DNA of 64,000 bases from Pseudomonas entomophila (GCF_029478665.1 NZ_JARPQB010000026.1:1-64000), one strand, 5' to 3'. Shown: positions 15,311 to 24,854, numbered from the stretch's first letter. A program made the numbers and translations. Notes: generated by a model not told the origin, from the letters alone.

Positions 15311-17599
15311 ATGAATGATCTGGCCAACTCCACAATGACCCAAAATTCTCCTCCCGTGCGCATTGACTTCAATACGCCCGAGTTGCAACGCAAGCGCCGC
15401 ATGCGCGCCCTCAAGGACCGCCTGACCCGCTGGTACGTCCTGGTGGGCGGCCTCGCCGTGCTGGCAGCGATCACGCTGATCTTCTTCTACCTGGCCTATG
15501 TGGTGCTGCCGCTGTTCCAGGGCGCCGAGCTGACCAGCAAGAAGGCCCTTGAGCCGACCTGGCTGCAACAGGATGCCGGCAAGCCCCTGATGATCGCCCT
15601 CGAGGAGCAGAACCTCGTGGGCATGCGTGTTTCCGACAAGGGCCAGGCCCTGTTCTTCGACACCAAGACCGGTGGTGAACTGAAGCGCGTCGACCTGCCG
15701 CTGCCCGCTGGCACCCAGGTCAGCTCGATCAGCACCGACCAGCCCGGCAGCCCGCTGGTGGTGCTGGGCCTGTCCAACGGCCAGGCGCTGGTGTTCCACC
15801 ACACCTACAAGATCACCTACCCGGACAACAAGAAGACCATCGAGCCGGGTATCGACTACCCCTATGGCCAGGACCTGTTCACCCTGGACAGCGAAGGCCG
15901 CGCGCTTGAGCACGTGAGCGTCAACGTCAACGGCGACACCCTGCTGCTGGCCGGCTCCACCGGCGCGCACCTGCAGGTGATCGAGCTGTTGCGCACCGAG
16001 AACATGATGACCGACGAGGTCACCATCGAGCAGAACCGCATCGAGCTGCCGCAGATGACCGAGGTGGTGAAGAACATCTTCATCGACCCGCGCCAGCAGT
16101 GGTTGTACGTGGTCAACGGCCGCGCCACCGCCGACGTGTTCAGCCTGCGCGACAAGAGCCTCAACGGCCGTTACAAGCTGCTGGAGGACGGTAACGCCGA
16201 GATCACCGCGACCGCCCAGCTGGTCGGTGGCATCTCGCTGATCTTCGGCGACTCCAAGGGCGGCCTGAGCCAGTGGTTCATGGCCCGCGACCCGGATGGC
16301 GAGTCGCGCTTCAAGCTGATCCGCAGCTTCCAGCTGGGCAAGGCCCCGGTGGTGCAGATCGACGCCGAAGAGCGCCGCAAGGGCTTCGTCGCCCTGGACA
16401 GCGAAGGCAAGCTGGGTGTGTTCCACAGCACCGCGCACCGCACCCTGCTGGTCGAGCCGGTCGCCGAGGGCGCGGGCATCCTGGCCCTGTCGCCGCGTGC
16501 CAACCGCATCGTCATCGAACAAGGCGGCAAGCTGCTGCCCCTGAGCCTGCGCAACCCGCACCCGGAGATCTCCTTCAGCGCGCTGTGGGGCAAGGTCTGG
16601 TACGAGAACTATGACGAGCCTAAATATGTCTGGCAGTCGACCGCCTCGAACACCGACTTCGAACCCAAGCTGAGCCTGTCGCCGCTGACCTTCGGTACGC
16701 TCAAGGCCGCGTTCTACGCAATGATCCTGGCCGCCCCGCTGGCCATCGCCGCCGCCATCTACACCGCCTACTTCATGGCCCCGGGCATGCGCCGCAAGGT
16801 CAAGCCGGTGATCGAGCTGATGGAAGCGATGCCGACGGTGATCCTCGGCTTCTTCGCCGGCCTGTTCCTCGCGCCGTACCTGGAAGGTCACCTGCCGGGC
16901 GTGTTCAGCCTGTTCGTGATCATGCCGGTCGGCATCCTGCTCGCGGGCTTCGGCTGGAGCCGCCTGCCGGAGTCGATCCGCCTGCGCATTCCCGATGGCT
17001 GGGAAGCGGCGATCCTGATCCCGGTGATCCTGGTGATCGGTTGGTTCGCCCTGTACATGAGCCCGTTCCTGGAGAGCTGGTTCTTCGCCGGCGACATGCG
17101 CCTGTGGATCACCAACGACCTTGGCATCACCTACGACCAGCGCAACGCCCTGGTGGTCGGTATCGCCATGGGCTTCGCGGTCATCCCGAACATCTACTCC
17201 ATCGCCGAAGACGCCGTGTTCAGCGTGCCGCGCAGCCTCACCCTGGGCTCGCTGGCGCTGGGCGCCACACCATGGCAGACCCTGACCCGCGTGGTCATCC
17301 TCACCGCCAGCCCGGGTATCTTCTCGGCGCTGATGATCGGCATGGGCCGTGCGGTGGGCGAGACCATGATCGTGCTGATGGCCACCGGCAACACCCCGGT
17401 GATGGAGCTGAACCTGTTCGAGGGCATGCGCACCCTGGCCGCCAACGTGGCCGTGGAAATGCCCGAATCGGAAGTCGGCGGCAGCCACTATCGTGTGCTG
17501 TTCCTCGCCGCCCTCGTGCTGCTGCTGTTCACCTTCGTGATGAACACCTTGGCCGAGCTGATTCGCCAGCGCCTGCGCAAGAAATACTCGTCGCTTTGA
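15311..17599 (+). CDS. pstC: Phosphate ABC transporter permease PstC (large form)
   Basis: A 762-residue inner-membrane permease. One transmembrane helix near residue 45 is followed by a large extramembrane domain of about 400 residues, and then the usual MetI-like permease core from about residue 460 (LKAAFYAMILAAPLAIAAAIYTAYF) with the ABC-coupling EAA loop PRSLTLGSLALGATPWQTL. E. coli PstC is under half this size, and the long form is known in pseudomonads. I start at the ATG at 15311; another ATG eight codons later lacks a ribosome-binding site. It forms a complex with PstA and the PstB ATPase; 17 bases separate it from pstA. Confidence 0.93.
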   Translation: MNDLANSTMTQNSPPVRIDFNTPELQRKRRMRALKDRLTRWYVLVGGLAVLAAITLIFFYLAYVVLPLFQGAELTSKKALEPTWLQQDAGKPLMIALEEQNLVGMRVSDKGQALFFDTKTGGELKRVDLPLPAGTQVSSISTDQPGSPLVVLGLSNGQALVFHHTYKITYPDNKKTIEPGIDYPYGQDLFTLDSEGRALEHVSVNVNGDTLLLAGSTGAHLQVIELLRTENMMTDEVTIEQNRIELPQMTEVVKNIFIDPRQQWLYVVNGRATADVFSLRDKSLNGRYKLLEDGNAEITATAQLVGGISLIFGDSKGGLSQWFMARDPDGESRFKLIRSFQLGKAPVVQIDAEERRKGFVALDSEGKLGVFHSTAHRTLLVEPVAEGAGILALSPRANRIVIEQGGKLLPLSLRNPHPEISFSALWGKVWYENYDEPKYVWQSTASNTDFEPKLSLSPLTFGTLKAAFYAMILAAPLAIAAAIYTAYFMAPGMRRKVKPVIELMEAMPTVILGFFAGLFLAPYLEGHLPGVFSLFVIMPVGILLAGFGWSRLPESIRLRIPDGWEAAILIPVILVIGWFALYMSPFLESWFFAGDMRLWITNDLGITYDQRNALVVGIAMGFAVIPNIYSIAEDAVFSVPRSLTLGSLALGATPWQTLTRVVILTASPGIFSALMIGMGRAVGETMIVLMATGNTPVMELNLFEGMRTLAANVAVEMPESEVGGSHYRVLFLAALVLLLFTFVMNTLAELIRQRLRKKYSSL

Positions 17600-17616
17600 T
17601 AGAAAGGTAGAGATCC

Positions 17617-19287
17617 GTGAAAAAGGATTCCCTCAAAGGCTGGTTCAAGAGCGGCGCCCCCGGCGTCTGGATCAGTGGTGGCGCGGTCGCCATGGCGGTC
17701 ATCATGACCGTCGGGCTGCTGGCCGTGATCGCTGTGCGCGGCCTGGGCCACTTCTGGCCGGCCGACCTGGTCCAGGCCACCTACAAGGTGCCGGGCCAGG
17801 CCGACCACGTGGTCATCGGTGAAGTGGTGCAGAAGGAAGAAGTACCGCGCGAACGCCTCAAGGGCGCCGGCCTGCCGGTGCCCGACCAGGGCCCGGAGTT
17901 CATGACCCGCGAGCTGATCAAGGTGGGTAACCGCGACCTCAACGGCAGCGACTTCACCTGGGTGGTCGGCGAGTGGCTGGTCGACCAGCAGAAGCCGGTC
18001 GACCTGATCGCCCTGGAGCGCCGCGAGTGGGGCAATTTCTATGGCTACCTGGTCAGCGTCAAGGAAGAAGGCCGTGTAGTCGCCCAGGGCCCGGAAGCCT
18101 GGAACGAGCTGCAGGCTCGTCTCAAGCGCGCCAGCGAATTCAATGACCAGCTGGTGAAGCTGGAGAAGAAGGATATCGGTGCCATCAACCATGGCCTGGA
18201 ACGCCTGCGCCTGCACGGTCGCAAGCTGGAACTGGACGGCAAGCTGGACGCCGCCGCCCAGGCCGACATGGACGCCGAGCGCGCCGAGCTGAACAACCGC
18301 TACAAGGCCATCGAGGAGCGCCTGACCGGCCTGCACCAGGCCTTCGCCCGCGACAGCCTGGTGGCCCGCGACGGCAACGGCCGCGAGGTGGAGATCAACC
18401 TGAGCAAGGTGGTCCACGCCATCCAGCCGAACGCCATGTCCGGCATGACCAAGATGGGCGCCTACTTCGCCAAGGTGTGGGAATTCCTCAGCGACGACCC
18501 GCGTGAGGCCAACACTGAGGGCGGTATCTTCCCGGCCATCTTCGGCACCGTGATGATGACCCTGATCATGGCCGTGATCGTCACCCCGTTCGGCGTGCTG
18601 GCAGCGGTGTACCTGCGCGAATACGCCAAGCAGGGCCCGGTGACCCGCCTGATCCGTATCGCGGTGAACAACCTGGCCGGTGTCCCGGCGATCGTCTACG
18701 GCGTGTTCGGCCTGGGCTTCTTCGTCTACGTGCTGGGCGGCTCGATCGACCGGCTGTTCTTCCCCGAGTCGCTGCCGGCGCCGACCCTCGGCACCCCCGG
18801 CTTGCTGTGGGCTTCGCTGACCCTGGCGCTGCTGGCGGTGCCGGTGGTGATCGTGGCCACCGAGGAAGGCCTGGCGCGCATTCCGCGCACCGTGCGCGAG
18901 GGCTCGCTGGCCCTGGGCGCGACCAAGGCCGAGACCCTGTGGAAAATCGTCCTGCCGATGGCCAGCCCGGCCATGATGACCGGCATGATCCTCGCCGTGG
19001 CCCGTGCCGCCGGCGAAGTGGCCCCGCTGATGCTGGTGGGTGTGGTGAAGCTGGCACCGTCGCTGCCGGTGGACGGCAACTACCCGTACCTGCACCTGGA
19101 CCAGAAGATCATGCACCTGGGCTTCCACATCTACGACGTCGGCTTCCAGAGCCCCAACGTCGAGGCCGCGCGGCCGCTGGTGTACGCCACCGCGCTGCTG
19201 CTGGTGCTGGTGATCGCCACCCTCAACCTCTCGGCGGTGTGGATCCGTAACCACCTGCGCGAGAAGTACAAGGCCCTGGACCACTGA
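17617..19287 (+). CDS. pstA: Phosphate ABC transporter permease PstA (large form)
   Basis: A 556-residue inner-membrane permease beginning with GTG at 17617, after the ribosome-binding site GAAAGGTAG. A first helix (residues ~17-40) is followed by a ~250-residue soluble insertion containing a charged helical stretch (LKRASEFNDQLVKLEKK), then the permease core from about residue 305 (FPAIFGTVMMTLIMAVIV) with the EAA loop REGSLALGATKAETLWKI. As with PstC, it is nearly twice the size of the E. coli protein. It partners PstC and PstB in phosphate import. Confidence 0.93.
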   Translation: MKKDSLKGWFKSGAPGVWISGGAVAMAVIMTVGLLAVIAVRGLGHFWPADLVQATYKVPGQADHVVIGEVVQKEEVPRERLKGAGLPVPDQGPEFMTRELIKVGNRDLNGSDFTWVVGEWLVDQQKPVDLIALERREWGNFYGYLVSVKEEGRVVAQGPEAWNELQARLKRASEFNDQLVKLEKKDIGAINHGLERLRLHGRKLELDGKLDAAAQADMDAERAELNNRYKAIEERLTGLHQAFARDSLVARDGNGREVEINLSKVVHAIQPNAMSGMTKMGAYFAKVWEFLSDDPREANTEGGIFPAIFGTVMMTLIMAVIVTPFGVLAAVYLREYAKQGPVTRLIRIAVNNLAGVPAIVYGVFGLGFFVYVLGGSIDRLFFPESLPAPTLGTPGLLWASLTLALLAVPVVIVATEEGLARIPRTVREGSLALGATKAETLWKIVLPMASPAMMTGMILAVARAAGEVAPLMLVGVVKLAPSLPVDGNYPYLHLDQKIMHLGFHIYDVGFQSPNVEAARPLVYATALLLVLVIATLNLSAVWIRNHLREKYKALDH

Positions 19288-19359
19288 TCCTGATTGCAAG
19301 CGTGCCGCCCGAACAACGGGCGGCCCTTTGAAACGAATTGATAGCGTATGGAGTTGACC

Positions 19360-20193
19360 ATGCAGCATGAATCCCACGCCCACGGCATCGACATGTCGGC
19401 CCTGGGCCGCGACAAGCAGAGCCTGCGCCTGGCCGAAGAGACCGTGGCCATCGAAGTACCCGGGTTGTCCCTGTTCTACGGCGACAAGCAAGCGCTGTTC
19501 GACGTCAGCATGAACATCCCCAAGCAGCGCGTGACCGCCTTCATCGGCCCGTCCGGCTGCGGCAAGTCCACCCTGCTGCGCACCTTCAACCGCATGAACG
19601 ACCTGGTCGATGGCTGCCGCGTCGAAGGTGCCATCAACCTGTACGGCAACAACATCTACCGCAAGGGCGAGGACGTGGCCGAACTGCGTCGCCGCGTGGG
19701 CATGGTGTTCCAGAAGCCCAACCCGTTCCCCAAGACCATCTACGAGAACGTGGTCTACGGCCTGCGCATCCAGGGCATCAACAAGAAGCGCGTGCTCGAC
19801 GAAGCGGTGGAGTGGGCGCTGAAGGGCGCAGCGCTGTGGGATGAGGTCAAGGACCGCCTGCACGACTCGGCACTGGGCCTGTCCGGTGGCCAGCAGCAGC
19901 GTCTGGTGATCGCCCGTACCATCGCCGTCGAGCCGGAAGTGCTGCTGCTCGACGAACCGTGCTCGGCGCTGGACCCGATCTCGACGCTGAAGGTCGAGGA
20001 GCTGATCTACGAACTGAAATCCAAGTACACCATCGTCATCGTGACCCACAACATGCAGCAGGCGGCCCGTGTTTCGGACTACACCGCGTTCATGTACATG
20101 GGCAAACTGGTCGAATTCGGTGACACCGACACCCTGTTCACCAACCCGGCGAAGAAGCAGACCGAAGACTACATTACCGGTCGCTACGGCTAA
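19360..20193 (+). CDS. pstB: Phosphate ABC transporter ATP-binding protein PstB
   Basis: A 277-residue cytosolic ATPase that powers PstCA. It has Walker [10 protein letters not shown] (residues 63-71), the Q loop FQKPNPFP, the signature LSGGQQQ, Walker B VLLLDEP and the switch histidine in IVTHNM. I chose the ATG at 19360 because a GGAG lies at the right distance before it and the length matches the family; an in-frame ATG four codons upstream is also possible. It closes the pstSCAB set; a REP pair then separates it from phoU. Confidence 0.97.
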   Translation: MQHESHAHGIDMSALGRDKQSLRLAEETVAIEVPGLSLFYGDKQALFDVSMNIPKQRVTAFIGPSGCGKSTLLRTFNRMNDLVDGCRVEGAINLYGNNIYRKGEDVAELRRRVGMVFQKPNPFPKTIYENVVYGLRIQGINKKRVLDEAVEWALKGAALWDEVKDRLHDSALGLSGGQQQRLVIARTIAVEPEVLLLDEPCSALDPISTLKVEELIYELKSKYTIVIVTHNMQQAARVSDYTAFMYMGKLVEFGDTDTLFTNPAKKQTEDYITGRYG

Positions 20194-20214
20194 CTATTGG
20201 CCAAAGGGTGCTTG

Positions 20215-20331
20215 TGTAGGAGCGGCCTTGTGTCGCGAAAGGGCTGCAAAGCAGCCCCGGCGATGGTTGCCTCAGGGCTGAAACCTTGGGGCCGCTTCGC
20301 GGCCCTTTCGCGGCACAAGGCCGCTCCTACA
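20215..20331. repeat. REP pair with long arms, 'CCTTGTG' type
   Basis: The left part, TGTAGGAGCGGCCTTGTGTC followed by a GGGCTGC hairpin, is mirrored on the right, where GGGGCCGCTTCGCGGCCC precedes GGCACAAGGCCGCTCCTACA. It sits inside the pst-phoU transcription unit. Confidence 0.85.
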
Positions 20332-20387
20332 GGCCAAGGAACGACACGAACCACTTGAAGCTTGCAGCTGCTTCGCGGAGCGAAACG

Positions 20388-21158
20388 ATGATCAACAAAG
20401 AAAGCCTTACCCACCACATCTCCCAGCAGTTCAACGCCGAGCTCGAGGAGGTGCGCAGCCACCTGCTGGCCATGGGCGGCCTGGTCGAGAAGCAGGTGAA
20501 CGACGCCGTCACCGCGCTGATCGAGGCCGACTCGGGCCTGGCCCAGCAGGTGCGCGAGGTCGATGAACAGATCAACCAGATGGAGCGCAACATCGACGAG
20601 GAGTGCGTGCGCATCCTCGCCCGTCGCCAGCCGGCGGCCTCCGACCTGCGCCTGATCATCAGCATCTCCAAGTCGGTGATCGACCTGGAGCGCATTGGCG
20701 ACGAATCGACCAAGATCGCCCGCCGCGCCATCCAGTTGTGCGAGGAAGGCGAGTCGCCGCGGGGTTACGTCGAGGTGCGCCACATCGGCGACCAGGTGCG
20801 CAACATGGTCCGCGACGCGCTGGACGCCTTCGCCCGCTTCGACGCCGACCTGGCGCTGTCGGTGGCCCAGTACGACAAGACCATCGACCGCGAGTACAAG
20901 ACTGCGCTGCGCGAGTTGGTCACCTACATGATGGAAGATCCGCGCTCGATCTCTCGCGTGTTGAGCGTGATCTGGGCCCTGCGTTCGCTGGAGCGCATCG
21001 GCGACCACGCGCGCAACATCTCGGAGCTGGTGATCTACCTGGTGCGGGGTACCGACGTGCGCCACATGGGTCTCAAGCGCATGAAAGCCGAAGTGCAAGG
21101 CGAGGCCTTCGATGAGGGTGAAATCGCTAATGTTCCGGCTGAACCGGACGATAAATAG
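20388..21158 (+). CDS. phoU: Phosphate-signalling protein PhoU
   Basis: A 256-residue cytosolic protein of two PhoU repeats, each a three-helix bundle with a metal-binding ExxxD-type motif: AHRQPAASDLRL-like RRQPAASDLRLIISISK in the first half and VIWALRSLERIGDHARN in the second. PhoU links PstB activity to PhoR and keeps the Pho regulon off when phosphate is plentiful. The ATG at 20388 is used; the frame upstream runs through a REP sequence. A strong terminator follows at 21176. Confidence 0.97.
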   Translation: MINKESLTHHISQQFNAELEEVRSHLLAMGGLVEKQVNDAVTALIEADSGLAQQVREVDEQINQMERNIDEECVRILARRQPAASDLRLIISISKSVIDLERIGDESTKIARRAIQLCEEGESPRGYVEVRHIGDQVRNMVRDALDAFARFDADLALSVAQYDKTIDREYKTALRELVTYMMEDPRSISRVLSVIWALRSLERIGDHARNISELVIYLVRGTDVRHMGLKRMKAEVQGEAFDEGEIANVPAEPDDK

Positions 21159-21175
21159 AATTGCTCCCGAGCATG

Positions 21176-21205
21176 AACGCCCGGCAATCGCCGGGCGTTT
21201 TCGTT
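21176..21205 (+). terminator. Terminator after phoU
   Basis: AACGCCCGGC-AATC-GCCGGGCGTT (10-bp stem, 4-base loop) followed by TTCGTTTG. It ends the pst-phoU unit. Confidence 0.85.
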
Positions 21206-21321
21206 TGCGGTCGAGCACCAGCAGGCACCCGCGAACCGTGTGAGAAGTCCCGGCGTGACCAGTGGTTTGGCAAATGGCCATCAGTCGGCGGTATGCTAGC
21301 CGGGATTCAAGAGGAGTATCG

Positions 21322-22233
21322 ATGAGTAAAGTGAATGTGCTGGTCGTGGATGATGCCCCGTTCATCCGCGACCTGGTGAGGAAGTGCCTGCGCAACGCCT
21401 TCCCCGGTGTGGTAATCGAGGACGCGGTCAATGGTCGCAAGGCCATGGCGATGCTCACCAAGGAACGTTTCGACCTGGTCCTGTGCGACTGGGAGATGCC
21501 CGAGATGTCGGGCCTCGAACTGCTGACCTGGTGCCGCCAGCAGGAAGAAATGAAGACCATGCAGTTCATCATGGTGACCAGCCGTGGCGACAAGGAGAAC
21601 GTGATCCAGGCCATCCAGGCCGGCGTTTCCGATTTTGTCGGCAAACCGTTCACCAACGAGCAGCTGCTGACCAAGGTGAAGAAGTCGCTGACCAAGATCG
21701 GCAAGCTCGATGCCCTGATGTCCAGCGCGCCGGCTCGGGTCAACTCGGCGTTCGCCAACGACTCGCTCAGCGCGCTGACCGGCGGTCGTCCGGAGGCGGC
21801 CAAGGTGGCTGCGCCTGCCGCTGCCCCGGTGGCAGCAGCGGCCAAGCCGCTGATCAATGCGCCCACGCCGAAGACAGCCGCTGCCGCGGCCCAGGCGGGC
21901 CGTGGCCAGGGCCAGCTGCGCCTGTCCAGTGGCACCCAGCCGTGCGTGATCAAGGCCTTGAGCCTGAAGGAAGCCCTGCTGGTGGTGCGCCGCAGCGCCA
22001 ACCTACCACAGGTGCTCGAAGGCGCGGTGCTGGACCTGGAGCAGGGCGAGAACGCCGAGGTGGCACGTTTGAACGGCTACCTGCACGCCATCGCCGCGCT
22101 GGAGCCCAAGCCCGAGAGCGACTGGCTGCAGCTGACCTTCAAGTTCGTCGACCAGGATGCGCAAAAGCTCGACTACCTGTCGCGCCTGATTGCCCGTGGC
22201 ACCACGCAGAAGCACTTCACGCCGGGCGCTTGA
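21322..22233 (+). CDS. Response regulator: REC domain plus C-terminal PilZ-like domain
   Basis: A 303-residue protein. Residues 3-120 are a complete receiver domain with the acidic pair D10-D11, phospho-acceptor D56 (LVLCDWEMP) and K108 (FVGKPF). An Ala/Pro-rich linker (residues ~150-190) leads to a C-terminal domain of ~105 residues whose beta pattern (QLRLSSGTQPCVIKALSLKEALLVVRR ... LQLTFKFVDQDAQKLDYL) resembles PilZ but without the RxxxR and DxSxxG c-di-GMP motifs. No DNA-binding domain is seen. It follows phoU, as I recall also in P. aeruginosa; the partner kinase and output are unknown. Confidence 0.75.
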   Translation: MSKVNVLVVDDAPFIRDLVRKCLRNAFPGVVIEDAVNGRKAMAMLTKERFDLVLCDWEMPEMSGLELLTWCRQQEEMKTMQFIMVTSRGDKENVIQAIQAGVSDFVGKPFTNEQLLTKVKKSLTKIGKLDALMSSAPARVNSAFANDSLSALTGGRPEAAKVAAPAAAPVAAAAKPLINAPTPKTAAAAAQAGRGQGQLRLSSGTQPCVIKALSLKEALLVVRRSANLPQVLEGAVLDLEQGENAEVARLNGYLHAIAALEPKPESDWLQLTFKFVDQDAQKLDYLSRLIARGTTQKHFTPGA

Positions 22234-22251
22234 TCGCCGGGCTGCACACTC

Positions 22252-22333
22252 TGTAGGAGCGGCTTTAGCCGCGATCACCCGCGAAGCGGGTGCCAACCGC
22301 GTTGTCTGCATCGCGGCTGAAGCCGCTCCTACA
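22252..22333. repeat. REP pair, 'GGCTTTAGCCGCG' type
   Basis: TGTAGGAGCGGCTTTAGCCG and its inverted partner CGGCTGAAGCCGCTCCTACA, with a GCGAAGCGGG hairpin in the spacer. Confidence 0.85.
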
Positions 22334-22426
22334 GAGGGCTCTAAAAACTTCCGACCAGCTGTCACAACTTGTCTTTATTCGGGCTGCTAGGCTTCGACAG
22401 ACCATACCTGTCAAAAAGCCACCATC

Positions 22427-23323
22427 ATGCCCGCCCGCCTGCTGCTGTTCTGTGCCTTGCTCATGGCCTCGGCGTCGAGCCTGGGCATGACCATCTACAA
22501 GACCACCGACAACTTCGGCGTGGTCTCCTACTCCGACCGACCAAGCCCGGGCGCCAAGCCGTTCATCTTCCGTGAGCCGATGGTCGAGCGCCTGGACCGC
22601 CAGGTGCGCCTGCAGGCCGAACCTTTCCCCGGTGGCGTGCGCTTCATCGCGCGCAACGAATTGTACGTGCCGCTGGAAGTGGAACTGCGCGTGGACAAGC
22701 TGGCCAACGCCTTTGGCGGCAACGCCCCGCGCGTCGTGCGGCGCGTGATCGGGCCGCGCTCGAGCAAGGTGCTCAGCGTGGTGCTGGCCGCCCCGGGTGG
22801 GCCATTGAAGTATTCGAGCACGTTCAACTACGCCATGGGTGACCCGATCCAGCGCTCCGAGGGCTATCGCTACCCCTTCCCGTGGAAGGGTGGGCCGTTC
22901 CGCCTGACCCAGGGGCCCAACGGTCGCTTCAGCCATTTCGGGCCCAAGGGCCGCTATGCGATGGATATCGCCATGCCCGAGGGCACACCGATCATCGCGG
23001 CGCGTGGGGGCGTGGTGGTGAAGATAGAGAACAGCCAGAGCGGGCGGGGCACCAACCCCTCGGGCAATTTCGTGCGCATCCTCCACCCGGACGGCACCAT
23101 GGGTGTGTACCTGCACCTGATGCGCGGTTCGGTAGTGGTGGCGGAGGGGCAGCGGGTGGTGCTGGGGCAGGCGCTGGCGAAGTCGGGCAACACCGGCAAT
23201 AGCACCGGGCCGCACCTGCATTTCGTGGTACAGCGCAACGTGGGATTGGCGTTGGAATCGATCCCGTTCCAGTTCGACCGGCCGATCGGCGGGTTGCCGA
23301 ATTTCACGGCGGGGAATCCGTGA
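22427..23323 (+). CDS. M23-family peptidase, exported
   Basis: A 298-residue exported protein with a signal peptide (MPARLLLFCALLMASASSLG). The first mature residues, MTIYKTTDNFGVVSYSDRPS, resemble DUF4124. The C-terminal LytM/M23 domain contains FSHFGPKGRYAMDIAMPEGTP, GVYLHL and the zinc-binding HLHF near residue 268. M23 enzymes cut cell-wall peptide cross-links. The usual HxxxD motif reads RYAMD here; the upstream His in SHFG may act as the ligand, as in a subset of the family, so activity is likely but not certain. It lies between the phoU-linked regulator and a CorC-type gene. Confidence 0.85.
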   Translation: MPARLLLFCALLMASASSLGMTIYKTTDNFGVVSYSDRPSPGAKPFIFREPMVERLDRQVRLQAEPFPGGVRFIARNELYVPLEVELRVDKLANAFGGNAPRVVRRVIGPRSSKVLSVVLAAPGGPLKYSSTFNYAMGDPIQRSEGYRYPFPWKGGPFRLTQGPNGRFSHFGPKGRYAMDIAMPEGTPIIAARGGVVVKIENSQSGRGTNPSGNFVRILHPDGTMGVYLHLMRGSVVVAEGQRVVLGQALAKSGNTGNSTGPHLHFVVQRNVGLALESIPFQFDRPIGGLPNFTAGNP

Positions 23324-23325
23324 GG

Positions 23326-23370
23326 TTCACCGGCAAGCCGGCCCCTACGGGAGCCGGCGTTGCCGGTGAA
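23326..23370. repeat. Compact REP hairpin, 'GCCGGC' type
   Basis: TTCACCGGCAAGCCGGCCCC and its near-inverted copy abut with almost no spacer, giving one hairpin between convergent genes. Confidence 0.7.
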
Positions 23371-23377
23371 TCGGTGC

Positions 23378-24718
23378 TCAATCGAGCTTGAGCACCTTGG
23401 CCAGCACGATCTTCGGCCCTTTCATCTTCTTGATGATGATGCGCAGGCCTTCGACTTCCAGCACTTCCTCTTCCTCGGGCACCCGCTTGAGCGTTTCGTA
23501 GATCAGCCCGGCGAGGGTTTCCGCCTCGATGTGGTCCAGGTCGATGCCCAACAGGCGCTCGACCTTGAACAGCGGCGTGTCACCGCGCACCAGCAGCTTG
23601 CCTGGCTGATAGGCGAGGATGCCGCGTTCGGTCTTGCGGTGCTCGTCCTGGATATCGCCGACCAGCACTTCCAGCACGTCCTCCATGGTCAGGTAGCCGA
23701 TGACCTTGCCATCGGCTTCCTCGACCAGCACGAAGTGCGCGCCACCCTTGCGGAACTGCTCCAGCAACTGCGCCAGTGGCATGTGCCGCGACACGCGCTC
23801 CAGCGGGCGGGCCAGGTCGTCGAGGTCGACGGTTTCGGGCAGGTGCTCCAGTTCGGCCAGCTCCAGCAGCAGGTCCTTGATGTGCAGCAGGCCGGTGAAC
23901 TCTTCGCGCTCGGCGTCATACAGCGGGTAGCGGCTGAACTTGTGCCGACGCACCAGCGCGAGGATTTCCTTCAGCGGCGCATGGGCGTCGATGCTGACCA
24001 TGTCCTCGCGGGAGTTGGCCCAGTCGACCACCTCCAGTTCGCCCATCTCCACGGCCGAGGCCAGCACGCGCATGCCCTGGTCGCTCGGGTCCTGGCCACG
24101 GCTGGAGTGCAGGATCAGCTTGAGCTCCTCGCGGCTGTAGTGGTGTTCGTGGTGCGGGCCGGGCTCACCCTGCCCGGCGATGCGCAGGATGGTGTTGGCG
24201 CTGGCGTTGAGCAGGTAGATGGCCGGGTACATCGCCCAGTAGAACAGGTACAGCGGCACGGCGGTCCACAGCGACAGCAGCTCGGGCTTGCGGATGGCCC
24301 AGGATTTGGGGGCCAGTTCGCCGACCACGATGTGCAGGTACGAGATCACGAAGAAGGCGACGAAGAACGAGATCGCCTTGATCAGCTCGGGCGAGTCCAC
24401 GCCCACGGCGGCCAGCAACGGCTCGAGCAGGTGGGCGAAAGCCGGCTCGCCGACCCAGCCCAGGCCCAGGGAGGCCAGGGTGATACCTAGCTGGCAGGCC
24501 GAGAGATAGGCGTCGAGCTGGTTGTGCACCTTGCGCAGGATGCTGCCACGCCAGCCGTGCAGCTCGGCGATGGATTCGACCCGGGTGGAACGCAGCTTGA
24601 CCATGGCGAACTCGGCGGCCACGAAGAAGCCGTTGAGCAGTACCAGGAACAAGGCGAAGAGAATCATGCCGAAATCGGCGAACAACGAGGTGAGGCTGAT
24701 GCCAGGGGAAGGGTCCAT
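23378..24718 (-). CDS. CNNM/CorC-family membrane protein with CBS domains
   Basis: A 446-residue inner-membrane protein: an N-terminal DUF21/CNNM domain with four hydrophobic segments (residues ~10-30, 60-85, 95-120 and 130-160, including NGFFVAAEFAMVKLRSTR and the SYLHIVVGELAPK motif), a CBS pair (residues ~215-335), and a C-terminal CorC-HlyC domain with EAETLAGLIYETLKRVP. Related proteins act in magnesium or cobalt efflux and resistance; substrate is not shown here. The ATG at 24718 begins the conserved part. It is transcribed toward the M23 gene; phoR lies upstream on the same strand. Confidence 0.9.
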   Translation of the reverse strand: MDPSPGISLTSLFADFGMILFALFLVLLNGFFVAAEFAMVKLRSTRVESIAELHGWRGSILRKVHNQLDAYLSACQLGITLASLGLGWVGEPAFAHLLEPLLAAVGVDSPELIKAISFFVAFFVISYLHIVVGELAPKSWAIRKPELLSLWTAVPLYLFYWAMYPAIYLLNASANTILRIAGQGEPGPHHEHHYSREELKLILHSSRGQDPSDQGMRVLASAVEMGELEVVDWANSREDMVSIDAHAPLKEILALVRRHKFSRYPLYDAEREEFTGLLHIKDLLLELAELEHLPETVDLDDLARPLERVSRHMPLAQLLEQFRKGGAHFVLVEEADGKVIGYLTMEDVLEVLVGDIQDEHRKTERGILAYQPGKLLVRGDTPLFKVERLLGIDLDHIEAETLAGLIYETLKRVPEEEEVLEVEGLRIIIKKMKGPKIVLAKVLKLD

Positions 24719-24854
24719 GATGGAGTTTTTACGGGGTCCGTCTTTGAGAAAGGGAGAAAAAAAGTGCCAGCGATGGCTGGCACAGGGGATCCAATGTAGC
24801 GGCTGAGGCCGTAAAAGCAAAGGGCCGTGGTCTTAATTGAGGCGCTTTGCGCCC

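Noticed and set aside
15263..17488. 741-codon open frame on the minus strand opposite pstC
   Set aside because: It is the mirror of a high-GC gene; the plus-strand PstC has family motifs, the antisense product is Gln/Ala/His-rich without any domain.
17488..20049. 853-codon open frame on the minus strand opposite pstA and pstB
   Set aside because: Antisense shadow: low-complexity composition and it runs across two well-supported genes.
20215..20331. Repeat cluster that might be a CRISPR array
   Set aside because: The copies are inverted pairs with no regular spacer length and recur singly between other genes, as REP elements do.
22354..22376. Possible Pho box before the M23 peptidase gene
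   Set aside because: CTGTCAC is followed by TTGTCTT at the wrong spacing (10 rather than 11), so it does not fit the direct-repeat pattern.
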